From: G016234445 sp964438865
GTDB taxonomy: Bacteria > Chloroflexota > Dehalococcoidia > Tepidiformales > Tepidiformaceae
DNA length: 64,000 bases
Reading direction: 5' to 3'
NCBI GenBank assembly: GCA_964438865.1
Contig: CAYTMI010000006.1
Span: 1-64,000, forward strand
The notes below the pieces were generated by a model. That model was not told where the DNA came from. It did not search any database and was given only the letters and a program-made list of their open reading frames with translations. Positions 7,558 to 15,573 of this stretch are shown here, piece by piece. Within the stretch, counting starts at the first letter, position 1, and the number at the start of each line of letters is the position of its first letter. The position numbers and the translations under genes are program-made.

Positions 7558-8751
7558 TCAGTCCCTCGCGAGGATGATGGTGCCACCGGTGTGGCTGGTG
7601 GCGAGCATGCCGCCGTTGCCGTGGGCGACAGCCAGTCGGGCGCCTTCGACCTGTGAGGTGGACTGGCCACGCAGTTGCCGGGCCGCTTCGAGGAGCAGGA
7701 AGATGCCGCGCATCCCCGGGTGGTTCGAACTGAGTCCGCCACCGTCCGTGTTGAGGACCGGCTTGAGCGGGCTCCTGTAGTGGAGACGCTCGCCGGCGAC
7801 GAAGGCCCCACCTTCGCCCTTCTTGCAGAAGCCAAGGTCTTCGAGCATGCACAGTACGGTGATCGTGAACGAGTCGTAGATCATCGCGATGTCGATTTCC
7901 TGCGGCGTCACCCCGGCTTCTCCGAAGGCGGTCGGCCCGGACTGAGCGGCGGCGCTGACAGTGATGTCGGAGCCGTTCTCCGAGTACTTCGTCGCCTCGC
8001 CCGTCCCGATGATCCAGACCGGCTTCTGCTTCGTGTCGCGCGCGACGTCGGGCGAGGCAATGACCACCGCGCCGCCGCCGTCCGAAACCATGCAGCATTC
8101 GAGCAGGTGGAGGGGGTCAGCGATGATTCGGCTGCCGAGCACGTCTTCGACCGTTATTTCGCGGATGTTTTCGAAGAGCAGATCTGTCATCGCCTGGACC
8201 GCCTCCGGGTTCCGCATGGCGTGGGCCCGGGTGGCGACCGAGATTGCGGCGAGTTGGGCGCCGGTGGTGCCGTACTGGTGCATGTGGCGGTGGGCCACCA
8301 TCGCGTAGTTGGCGATGAGGGTCATGCCCCAGGGGTCCTGCATGTTGCTAAGGGGGCTGGGGGCGCCGAGGCCTCCCATGCCGCCGGTACCGATCCGGCG
8401 CATGTCGCTCGCGGCGGTGGAGCCGTAGGTGAGGAGCGCGACCTTGCACTTGCCGGCTGCGATGTCACGCTTTGCGTGGCTCGCGTGGAATTCGTAGGAA
8501 CTGCCACCGACGGTCGTGGTGTCGATGACGTTCGGCTTGAAGCCGAAGTACTCAGCGAGGCTGAGGCCGGCCATCCCGGAGCCGTCCTGGGCGTCGTAGA
8601 GCCCGTCGACATCCTTCCAGCTCAGGCCCGCGTCTTCGAGGGCACGAGCGGCACATTCGGCCTTGATCTGCAGGGGAGTGACGCCCGGCGCCTTGCGCAG
8701 GGGATACTCGTGGATGCCGACAATCGCGGCATCGCGGCGCTGTGAAACCAT
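7558..8751 (-). CDS. Thiolase-like protein without the nucleophilic cysteine
   Basis: About 397 residues of the thiolase superfamily, SCP2-thiolase/Ltp2 branch. The N terminus DAAIVGIHEYPLRK, the central DIAMIYDSFTITVLCMLEDLGF and the C-terminal GGGLSSNHPGMRG and AHGNGG loops fit. The residue that should be the acyl-accepting Cys is in the stretch TTVGGSSYEFHASHA and is Ser, and the second Cys (usually CxGGG) is replaced by His-Gly-Asn-Gly-Gly. Known Cys-less relatives paired with DUF35 proteins are retro-aldolases of steroid side-chain degradation (Ltp2-ChsH2); the reaction here is not known. Start at 8751 chosen for homology; the open frame upstream to 9600 is an artefact of comEC on the other strand. 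Confidence 0.88.
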   Translation of the reverse strand: MVSQRRDAAIVGIHEYPLRKAPGVTPLQIKAECAARALEDAGLSWKDVDGLYDAQDGSGMAGLSLAEYFGFKPNVIDTTTVGGSSYEFHASHAKRDIAAGKCKVALLTYGSTAASDMRRIGTGGMGGLGAPSPLSNMQDPWGMTLIANYAMVAHRHMHQYGTTGAQLAAISVATRAHAMRNPEAVQAMTDLLFENIREITVEDVLGSRIIADPLHLLECCMVSDGGGAVVIASPDVARDTKQKPVWIIGTGEATKYSENGSDITVSAAAQSGPTAFGEAGVTPQEIDIAMIYDSFTITVLCMLEDLGFCKKGEGGAFVAGERLHYRSPLKPVLNTDGGGLSSNHPGMRGIFLLLEAARQLRGQSTSQVEGARLAVAHGNGGMLATSHTGGTIILARD

Positions 8752-8886
8752 GCCTGAAATCTCCGTTGCCTGTAGCCGCGGGTGTCCCGTCGGCCCGCAG
8801 CCGACTCTACGGACGCTCCCGCGGATCGTCAACGAAGGGTGCCGTCGATAGGCCCGGGGACGCCGCTCTGCTAGGGTTGCGCGGCT

Positions 8887-11223
8887 GTGACGCTGATCGT
8901 GCTTGCCCTTTGCTGGCTGCTTGGCATCGCTGCCGCCGGGCTCTGGGGCGCACCGGTGTGGATGGCAAGCGCGTGGCTGCTCCTCGCCCTTCCTCTCGGC
9001 TATGCCTGGAGGGGGCAGAAGGCTGCAGGAGTGATGGCGCTCGGGGCGTTGCTGGCACTCTGCGGCGCGGCCCGCTACGACACATGGGAGGAGCGCCCAC
9101 TGCCCGGCCTCGCGGCATTCGTGGGCTCCAGGGTGACGCTGGAAGGGCGCGTCGTCAGCGAACCGGACCCGGGCCGGACCACCACCTCGTACGTGGTGGA
9201 GGTTGACCGCGTGGCCGGTCCGGGCGGGGGCCCCACGTCCGGCAAGCTGCGACTGACCCTCAGCCAATTCGCGACGGTAGACTACGGCGCCAGGCTCCGG
9301 CTTACCGGCGACTTCGCAGAGGCCCCGGTCTTCGACGACTTCGACTACCGCGCCTACCTCCTCCGCCAGGACATCGTGGGGACGATGTACTACCCGAAGG
9401 CCGAACAGACCGGGCTCTCTTCCGGCTGGCGGGACCGGTCCATGCGGGCGCTGACGAAGGCGAGGCTGGAACTGGAAGAGTCGCTGCAGCGGTCGCTGCC
9501 CGAGCCGGAAGCGTCGCTCGGTGCGGGTGTTGCCTTCGGGCGCGATTCGAACCTGCCGCCGGAGCTCTACGACGACTTCCGTGCCACCGGCCTCGCCCAC
9601 ATCGTCGCCGTCTCGGGGACGAACGTGCTGTACGTCGCCGCCTTCACCTTCTTGCTGCTCACCCCGGTCCTGGGCCGGCGATGGGCGACGGCACCCGCGG
9701 CTTCGGCGGTGGTCGCCTACGTTTTCATCGCGGGCCTTTCGCCAAGCGTGCTTCGGGCCGGGATCATGGCGGTCGTGTACCTGTTGGGGGCGGCGATTGG
9801 CAGGCCGCGAAGTTCACTCGCGGCCCTCGGGATTGCGGCGGTGGCGATGACTGCAGCCTCGCCGGCAAGCGCCGCCGACGCGGGATTTCAGCTCAGCCTC
9901 GCGGCCACGGCGGGACTGATCGCTTTCGGCCCCTGGTTCGAACACGGCCTCTCCCGGGCGGCGCGATGGAACCGGTTCACGGGCTGGGTCCCGCATGTCG
10001 TCGTGCAGGCGGGGGCGATCACGCTCTCGGCGACGCTGGCGACACTGCCGGTCATGTGGGTGACGTTCGGGCGGGTGTCTGTGGTCGGCCCGGTCACCAA
10101 CATCATCGTCGAGCCAGTCTTCGTACTGGCGTTCTGGGGCGCGATCGTCACCGCGGTGGCCGGGCTGGTGTACGAGCCCGCGGGCTGGATTGCCGGGCTG
10201 GCGGCGTACTACCCCCTCGCGTTCACGTCGTGGGTGGCGACCACCGCAGCGGACCTGCCCGGCGCGTCGACCAGCGTGCCCGGGAGGAGCGTGACCCTCG
10301 CCTTCTTCGGCTTCGTGGGACTCGCGGCCGCGGGGTGGCCGGCCTACCGGCACCATCCGCCCGACCGGCCGCGGAGTGACCCGCCCGGCGCGGGAACCGC
10401 CCGGCGAGTCGCAGTCATGGCTCTCGCCGGGGCAACGCTGGCGGCCGTCATCCCCGTAAGCCTCGTGCCATTGCGTGGACCCGGGCTGCTCGAAATGACG
10501 GTGCTGGACATCGGACAGGGAGACGCCATCCTCCTGACGACGCCTCACGGAAAGCACGTGCTGATCGATGGGGGGCCGAGCGGCATCGAACTTGCGCGGG
10601 AACTGGGGGCAACCCTGCCGCACTGGGAGCGCCAGATCGACGCGATGTTCCTCACCCACCCGCAGATGGACCACATCGCCGGGCTGCCGGAGGTGGTCGA
10701 CCGATTCGCTGTAACGCAGGCCTACGACACCGGGGTCCCGGCCAAGGGTGAGGCCTACGCCGCCTACCGCGACCGCGCCAGCGCCGCGCGGGTTCTTGTG
10801 CAGGGCGACGCACTCACCATCGACGGGGTGCGATTCGAAGTGCTCTGGCCGCCACCGTCGCAGTCGGAGGACGACCTGAACAACACCTCGCTCATCCTCC
10901 GGGTGACCTACGGGGAGACAGTCTTCCTCCTGACGGGCGACAGCGAAGGTGCCGTGCATCGCGCGCTGATGGCAGAAGGCGAGGTCCGCGCCACCGTCCT
11001 GAAAGTGCCGCATCACGGGTCGAAGACGAGCGATCCCGGGTTCCTTGGCGCGACCGGGGCGAAGATCGCGGTCATCTCGGTGGGGGACGGAAACCAGTTC
11101 GGCCACCCCCGCGCCGAGACGGTCGAAGCGCTGGCGGCCAGCGGGGTGTTCCGGACCGACCTCAATGGCCGGGTCCGCGTGACCAGCGACGGCGCCGCGA
11201 TCAGGGTCCACACAGAGCGGTAG
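8887..11223 (+). CDS. comEC: ComEC/Rec2 DNA-uptake channel protein
   Basis: 778 residues, full length. Three family parts are visible: an N-terminal membrane/DUF4131 region (1-190), the polytopic Competence domain (about 215-500, with VAVSGTNVLYVAAF and ADAGFQLSLAATAGL) and a C-terminal metallo-beta-lactamase-fold domain (from about 535) with LDIGQGDAILL, LTHPQMDHIAG, LTGDSE, VPHHGSKTS and GHPRAETVE. ComEC forms the channel that brings single-stranded DNA across the membrane in natural transformation. The GTG start at 8887 has a TAGGGT box 9 nt upstream and no Shine-Dalgarno. Divergent from the thiolase-like gene; no other competence gene is nearby. Confidence 0.95.
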   Translation: MTLIVLALCWLLGIAAAGLWGAPVWMASAWLLLALPLGYAWRGQKAAGVMALGALLALCGAARYDTWEERPLPGLAAFVGSRVTLEGRVVSEPDPGRTTTSYVVEVDRVAGPGGGPTSGKLRLTLSQFATVDYGARLRLTGDFAEAPVFDDFDYRAYLLRQDIVGTMYYPKAEQTGLSSGWRDRSMRALTKARLELEESLQRSLPEPEASLGAGVAFGRDSNLPPELYDDFRATGLAHIVAVSGTNVLYVAAFTFLLLTPVLGRRWATAPAASAVVAYVFIAGLSPSVLRAGIMAVVYLLGAAIGRPRSSLAALGIAAVAMTAASPASAADAGFQLSLAATAGLIAFGPWFEHGLSRAARWNRFTGWVPHVVVQAGAITLSATLATLPVMWVTFGRVSVVGPVTNIIVEPVFVLAFWGAIVTAVAGLVYEPAGWIAGLAAYYPLAFTSWVATTAADLPGASTSVPGRSVTLAFFGFVGLAAAGWPAYRHHPPDRPRSDPPGAGTARRVAVMALAGATLAAVIPVSLVPLRGPGLLEMTVLDIGQGDAILLTTPHGKHVLIDGGPSGIELARELGATLPHWERQIDAMFLTHPQMDHIAGLPEVVDRFAVTQAYDTGVPAKGEAYAAYRDRASAARVLVQGDALTIDGVRFEVLWPPPSQSEDDLNNTSLILRVTYGETVFLLTGDSEGAVHRALMAEGEVRATVLKVPHHGSKTSDPGFLGATGAKIAVISVGDGNQFGHPRAETVEALAASGVFRTDLNGRVRVTSDGAAIRVHTER

Positions 11224-11319
11224 CTTTGCGCCAGCCCGGGGCCGATCGTAGGGTTATCGGACCGGGGCCAGCCCACCTGGCACCCGCACGGCCGGCGCGG
11301 CCGCAGGAGAACTCAAACA

Positions 11320-12048
11320 TTGACGCCACGTATTGACGGCCGCCGTCCCGCTGAACTGCGGCCGGTGAACATCACCCCCAACATCCTCGACTTCGCCGAG
11401 GGCAGCTGCATCGTTGAGTTCGGGCGCACACGCGTGCTCTGTGCCGCGAGTGTGGAAGACCGCCAGCCAGGTTTCCTCCGGAATACCCAGAGCGGATGGG
11501 TGACGGCCGAGTATTCCATGCTGCCGCGGGCCACCCACACCCGCACCCAGCGGGAAGTCGAACGTGGCCGGCCGGGCGGACGCACGCAGGAGATCCAGCG
11601 GCTCATCGGCCGTTCGCTGCGGGCTGTTGTGAACCTGGAGATGCTTGGCCAGCGCACGATCACGGTCGACTGCGACGTCCTGCAGGCGGACGGCGGCACC
11701 CGCACGGCGTCGATTACGGGCGGCTACGTGGCCCTGCGGCTGGCCATTGCAAAGCTCGCAGGGGTGCCCGCCTCAGTGATCGCCGCTCCCGTCGCCGCGG
11801 TTTCCGTCGGGATCGTCAAAGGCGTGCCGCTGCTGGACCTCTGCTATGAAGAGGACTCCACGGCCGAGGTCGACTTCAACGTGGTGATGACCGGCGAGGA
11901 CGCGTTCGTGGAAGTGCAGGGCACGGCCGAAGGGAAGCCGTTCAGCCGGCAGGGGATGGGCGAACTGATCGACCTTGCCCGGGCCGGGATTCTCGAACTT
12001 TTCGGCCACCAGGCAGAGGCGCTGGCGGCGGCGAATCAGCCGACGTAG
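11320..12048 (+). CDS. rph: Ribonuclease PH
   Basis: 242 residues, normal length for RNase PH, a phosphorolytic 3'-5' exoribonuclease that trims tRNA 3' ends. Family motifs: GSCIVEFGRTRVLC, GWVTAEYSMLPRATHTR, EIQRLIGRSLRAVV, TITVDCDVLQADGGTRTASI and DFNVVMTG. The start is TTG, placed by homology and an AGGAGA Shine-Dalgarno about 10 nt upstream. Its last 13 bases overlap the 3' end of the HIT gene on the opposite strand. The next + strand gene is DUF1015; dITP/XTP pyrophosphatase, which often follows rph, is not present. Confidence 0.95.
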   Translation: MTPRIDGRRPAELRPVNITPNILDFAEGSCIVEFGRTRVLCAASVEDRQPGFLRNTQSGWVTAEYSMLPRATHTRTQREVERGRPGGRTQEIQRLIGRSLRAVVNLEMLGQRTITVDCDVLQADGGTRTASITGGYVALRLAIAKLAGVPASVIAAPVAAVSVGIVKGVPLLDLCYEEDSTAEVDFNVVMTGEDAFVEVQGTAEGKPFSRQGMGELIDLARAGILELFGHQAEALAAANQPT

Positions 12049-12365
12049 TGTCCCAAGAATTCGCCGCCGAGGATGTGGAGGTGCCCGTGTTCTTGGCTCT
12101 GCATGGCGTTGTAGCCGAAGTTCGAAACCAGGCGGAAGCCGCCGGGACACGTCTGGCGGCCGATTTCGGCGGCGACTCTGCCGACCTTCGCAATGTGTTC
12201 GCCCCAGAGGTCAGCCTGGGTCGTGTGCTGCTTCGTCATCGCGAGGAGCATCACGGGGACCCAGCGAAGGATGTTCTGGATGACGACGACATCGTCGTCT
12301 TCGTAGACGATCGAGCCGGGTTCGCGGCCGGCGACGATGTTGCAGAAGACACAATAGGACGGCAT
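12036..12365 (-). CDS. HIT-family (histidine triad) nucleotide-binding protein
   Basis: 109 residues. It begins CVFCNIVAGREPGSIVYEDDDVVV, typical of HIT hydrolases with an N-terminal CxxC, and ends with the triad EHGHLHILGG. The middle (WVPVMLLAMTKQHTTQADLW) corresponds to the substrate strand region, although the usual PHxLVIPKxH is altered to VPVMLLAMTKQH. HIT proteins hydrolyse nucleoside phosphoramidates or dinucleoside polyphosphates. Transcribed convergently with rph and divergently from the DUF1015 gene, with a 56-bp gap between start codons. Confidence 0.9.
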   Translation of the reverse strand: MPSYCVFCNIVAGREPGSIVYEDDDVVVIQNILRWVPVMLLAMTKQHTTQADLWGEHIAKVGRVAAEIGRQTCPGGFRLVSNFGYNAMQSQEHGHLHILGGEFLGHYVG

Positions 12366-12421
12366 GTGGGTCCGACGATCTTAGGTTCGTACACCCGCTG
12401 GTTCAATCGGAGGGTTTCCTG

Positions 12422-13705
12422 ATGCCTCAGATCCTTCCTCTCCGGGGCCTTCGCTACACCCCTGCGGCAGGACCCTTGTCCGAACTCCTCGCCCCGCCCT
12501 ACGACGTGATCTCCCCCGCCCAGCAGCGGGAACTGGCCGCCCGGAACAACCACAACGCGGTGCTTCTTGAACTCGCGGAAGGCGGCGAGGAGCGCTACGA
12601 ACGCGTCGCCGGCCTCCTCCGTGACTGGGAAATGTCCGGGATGGTGGAGCGCGACGAAGCGCCCCAACTGTACGTCTACGAGCAGAGCTTCATCGAGGGA
12701 GGGGCGACGTACACCCGGCGTGCGCTGCTCGCGGGCGTGGAGGCACAGCCGTGGGAAGAGGGGGCCGTGAAGCCTCACGAATTTACGATGTCGGGGCCGA
12801 AGGAGGACCGGCTGAAGCTTCTCCAGGCGACGCGGACACAGTTCAGCCCCGTCTTCATGATCGCCCGCGACCGGGCCGGGCAACTCCGCCAGTTCCTCGA
12901 CGAAGTGATCCGCTCGCGGCCCTGCGACTGTGCAGCGCTCACCCCGGACGGCGACGGCCATCGCCTCTGGGTGGTCGAAGCAGGGCGTTACGAGATGCGC
13001 TTTCTGGCGCCGCTCCTCCCGGAGAGCTTCTACATCGCCGACGGGCACCACCGGTACGAGACCGCGGTGACCTATCGCCAGTGGCTCGCCGGCACGGGGG
13101 AGACGCTTCCCCGCGACCACCCGGCCCGATTCGCGCTGACGGCGATCGTGGCCGCGGACGACCCGGGGCTGGTCATCCGGCCGATCCACCGCGTGGTCCC
13201 ACGGCAGGCGCCCGCGGACTGGCGCCCGCGGCTGGAGACGGTGTTCGAGATCGAGGACCTGCCCATCCCCGCGGCTTCAGTGCACGCGGCGGAGTTCGAT
13301 CAGTTGCTCGCCGGCCACCCGGAGGCAATCGTGGCGCTGGGGCTGGAGCCGGGGAAAGCACATCGCCTCCGGGTCCGGGATTCGGCCACGCTGATGACCC
13401 GCATCCCTGCGGGGAGGAGCGAGCGCTGGGCGGCGATTGCCCCGAATGAACTCCGCTACGGCGCCCTGGAGCCGCTCTGGGGCCTGAGCGACGACGACCT
13501 GCGGCTGGGGGCGGTCGAGTACACACACCTCACCTCAGTGGTGCTGGAGCGCGTCGAGGGCGGGTGCTGCGGCTTGCTCCTGAACCCGGTGGGCATCGGC
13601 GAGGTGGTGGCACTGGCGGACCTGGGCGAGCGGATGCCGCAGAAGTCGACGTTCTTCCACCCGAAGCTGGGCACGGGGCTGGTCTTCCACCCACTGTACG
13701 AGTAG
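12422..13705 (+). CDS. DUF1015-family protein
   Basis: 427 residues, the usual length of DUF1015 (COG4198). Motifs: LLAPPYDVISPAQQ near the N terminus, YVYEQSF, RRALLAGVE, GPKEDRLKLLQATRTQFSPVF, and FYIADGHHRYETA at about residue 205. The family is widespread and often sits near serine-biosynthesis genes; its biochemical function is not established. That association holds here: the gene converges with serA, 17 nt apart. A GGAGGG Shine-Dalgarno lies 8 nt before the ATG. Confidence 0.93.
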   Translation: MPQILPLRGLRYTPAAGPLSELLAPPYDVISPAQQRELAARNNHNAVLLELAEGGEERYERVAGLLRDWEMSGMVERDEAPQLYVYEQSFIEGGATYTRRALLAGVEAQPWEEGAVKPHEFTMSGPKEDRLKLLQATRTQFSPVFMIARDRAGQLRQFLDEVIRSRPCDCAALTPDGDGHRLWVVEAGRYEMRFLAPLLPESFYIADGHHRYETAVTYRQWLAGTGETLPRDHPARFALTAIVAADDPGLVIRPIHRVVPRQAPADWRPRLETVFEIEDLPIPAASVHAAEFDQLLAGHPEAIVALGLEPGKAHRLRVRDSATLMTRIPAGRSERWAAIAPNELRYGALEPLWGLSDDDLRLGAVEYTHLTSVVLERVEGGCCGLLLNPVGIGEVVALADLGERMPQKSTFFHPKLGTGLVFHPLYE

Positions 13706-13722
13706 GCCGCGCGGACACGGGC

Positions 13723-15492
13723 CTAGAACCGGACCACGCGGACGTTGTAGATCCCGTCGATTGCCTCGATCTGCTCTTGCTGCTCTTCGGTGGGGCTTTC
13801 GTCCACGGAGATGAGCATCAGTGCCCGGCTGCGCCGTCCCTGGCGGCCCACCTGCATCGACTGGATGTTGATGTCGAACTGGCCGAGGAGGGTGCCGACC
13901 TTGCCGATCATCCCCGGGCGGTCTTCGTTGTCGCATGCGAGGAGGAAGGTGCCCGGTTCGGGCATGATGTCCACGTCCAGGCCGTTGAGGATGACGACGT
14001 GGGGCTGGCCGTGCTCGACCGTGCCGCCGACGCTTACCTCCGCTTCGCTCGTGCCCACCTTCACGTGGATGAGATTCAGGAAGACGTCGTGAGAGGCGCG
14101 GAGCCGTTCGTCGATGTCCCAGCCGCGAGACTGGGCCACGTGCGTCGCGTTGACGATGTTCACGTTGTCTTCGCTGATCGGCTTGAGCAGGCCGCGGATA
14201 ACGGAGGCCCGCAGGGGCGAAACGTCGTGCTCGGCGATCTCGCCGTAGTAATCGATCTCGATCGAAGAGAGCTGGCCGGTAACGAGTTGGGTGGCGATGG
14301 AGCCGATCGCTTCGGCGACCTGCATGTACGGTTGGACGATGAGCATCGTCTCCGGCGCAAGGAGAGGGGCGTTGACCGCGTAGCGTGCCGGCCGGCCAGA
14401 AAGCACGTCGACAATCTGTTCGGCGACGTCGAGGGCAACGCGCTCCTGGGCCTCGGCGGTGGACGCGCCCAGGTGGGGGGTGATGATGATCCGGGGATCG
14501 CCGAGCAGCGGGTTGTCTGGAAGTACCGGTTCGGTCGTGAAGACATCGATGGCGGCCCCGGCGACCTTGCCCGACTTCACCGCGGCGGCCAGGGCTGCTT
14601 CGTCGATGATCCCGCCGCGGGCGACGTTTATCAGGCGGACGCCATCCTTCATCGCGGCGATCTGTTCCGCGCCGATCATGCCTTCGGTGCTTGCGGTCAG
14701 CGGCGGATGGACCGTGATGAAGTCCGACTCGGCCAGCAGTTGTTCGAATTCGACGGACTCGACGCCAAGGCTGCGGGCGCGCTCCTCCGGGACGAATGGG
14801 TCGTTGGCGATGACACGCATGTCCATCGCGACCGCGCGGCGCGCCACCTCCGACCCGATCTTCCCGAGCCCAACGATCCCGAGCACTTTGCCTCGGAGTT
14901 CGACGCCGACAAACTCCTTGCGCCTCCATTCACCACGGCGCATGGAGGCCTCGGCCTGGGGGACGTGCCGGGCGAGCGACGTGAGCAGGGCGATCGTGTG
15001 TTCGGCAGCGGCGACAGTGTTGCCCTGCGGGGCGTTGACAACGATGACCCCGTGTTCCGTCGCCGCGGGGAGGTCGATGTTGTCGACGCCAACTCCGGCC
15101 CGGCCTACAACGGTCAGCTTCGTGGCGGCATCGAAGACGGCGCGGGTCACCTTCGTTTCGCTGCGGACGACGAGCGCGTCATAGTCGCCGATGGCGGCGA
15201 TGAGGTCAGCGGGGGCAAGGCCTGTGCGCACATCCACGTCGGCGACAGCGCGGAGCATGTCGATCCCTTCGGACGAAACAGGGTCGGCGACGAGGACGCG
15301 TGGACGGGGCTCAGGCATGGGCTCGGTCTTCTCCTTCAGGGTGGCGAGGGCGAGTTCGATTGGGGAAGGGATGCGGACCTTGCCCGACTCCCAGCGGCTC
15401 ACGGTGCCCTGGTCGACGCCAAGGACGGCTGCGATGCCTGACTGCGACAGTCCGAGGGCGGTCCGGGCCGCAACAAATTGAGTAGCTTTCAT
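13723..15492 (-). CDS. serA: D-3-phosphoglycerate dehydrogenase with N-terminal XRE helix-turn-helix domain
   Basis: About 589 residues. Residues 1-52 form an XRE-type HTH (GLSQSGIAAVLGVDQGTVSR followed by WESGK), then a short linker KEKTEP leads to a complete long-form SerA from residue 59: Rossmann domain with GLGKIGSEVARRA, the catalytic Arg (NVARGGIID), Glu (TTEPVLP) and His (TPHLGAST), an intervening ASB-like domain and a C-terminal ACT domain. The enzyme oxidises 3-phosphoglycerate, the first step of serine synthesis. The frame is continuous, so the HTH is fused, unless translation starts at ATG 15318, which has GAAGGAG 12 nt upstream. ATG 15492 is the start for the fused form. Two palindromes lie just upstream. 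The aminotransferase gene precedes it. Confidence 0.9.
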   Translation of the reverse strand: MKATQFVAARTALGLSQSGIAAVLGVDQGTVSRWESGKVRIPSPIELALATLKEKTEPMPEPRPRVLVADPVSSEGIDMLRAVADVDVRTGLAPADLIAAIGDYDALVVRSETKVTRAVFDAATKLTVVGRAGVGVDNIDLPAATEHGVIVVNAPQGNTVAAAEHTIALLTSLARHVPQAEASMRRGEWRRKEFVGVELRGKVLGIVGLGKIGSEVARRAVAMDMRVIANDPFVPEERARSLGVESVEFEQLLAESDFITVHPPLTASTEGMIGAEQIAAMKDGVRLINVARGGIIDEAALAAAVKSGKVAGAAIDVFTTEPVLPDNPLLGDPRIIITPHLGASTAEAQERVALDVAEQIVDVLSGRPARYAVNAPLLAPETMLIVQPYMQVAEAIGSIATQLVTGQLSSIEIDYYGEIAEHDVSPLRASVIRGLLKPISEDNVNIVNATHVAQSRGWDIDERLRASHDVFLNLIHVKVGTSEAEVSVGGTVEHGQPHVVILNGLDVDIMPEPGTFLLACDNEDRPGMIGKVGTLLGQFDINIQSMQVGRQGRRSRALMLISVDESPTEEQQEQIEAIDGIYNVRVVRF

Positions 15493-15496
15493 GATT

Positions 15497-15535
15497 ATGC
15501 ATTTTGCATGATCGAGCCATCCATGCAATCTGCAT
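15497..15535 (-). promoter_or_regulatory. Paired operators ATGCA-N3-TGCAT before HTH-SerA
   Basis: Two 13-bp perfect palindromes of the same pattern occur at 15497-15509 (centre TTT) and 15523-15535 (centre ATC), 26 bp centre to centre, and the nearer one ends 4 nt before the ATG at 15492. They fill the promoter/leader position of serA. Given the HTH at the SerA N terminus, they are the obvious candidate binding sites for it. The repeats are seen; the regulator assignment is inference. Confidence 0.65.
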
Positions 15536-15573
15536 GACGCGGGCGGAAGGCGGGGCGGCGGAGGAGAGACCGA

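Noticed and set aside
8752..9600. N-terminal extension of the thiolase-like gene to 680 residues
   Set aside because: The extra 283 residues are antisense to comEC and have no similarity to thiolases; homology starts at 8751.
13564..15441. Long open frame of 625 codons on the + strand opposite serA
   Set aside because: It is antisense to a complete SerA, rich in Gly/Asp/Arg typical of frame shadows in GC-rich DNA, and shows no family motif. The same applies to long frames at 518-1747, 9814-11211, 35250-37091, 39110-41104 and 41441-42868.
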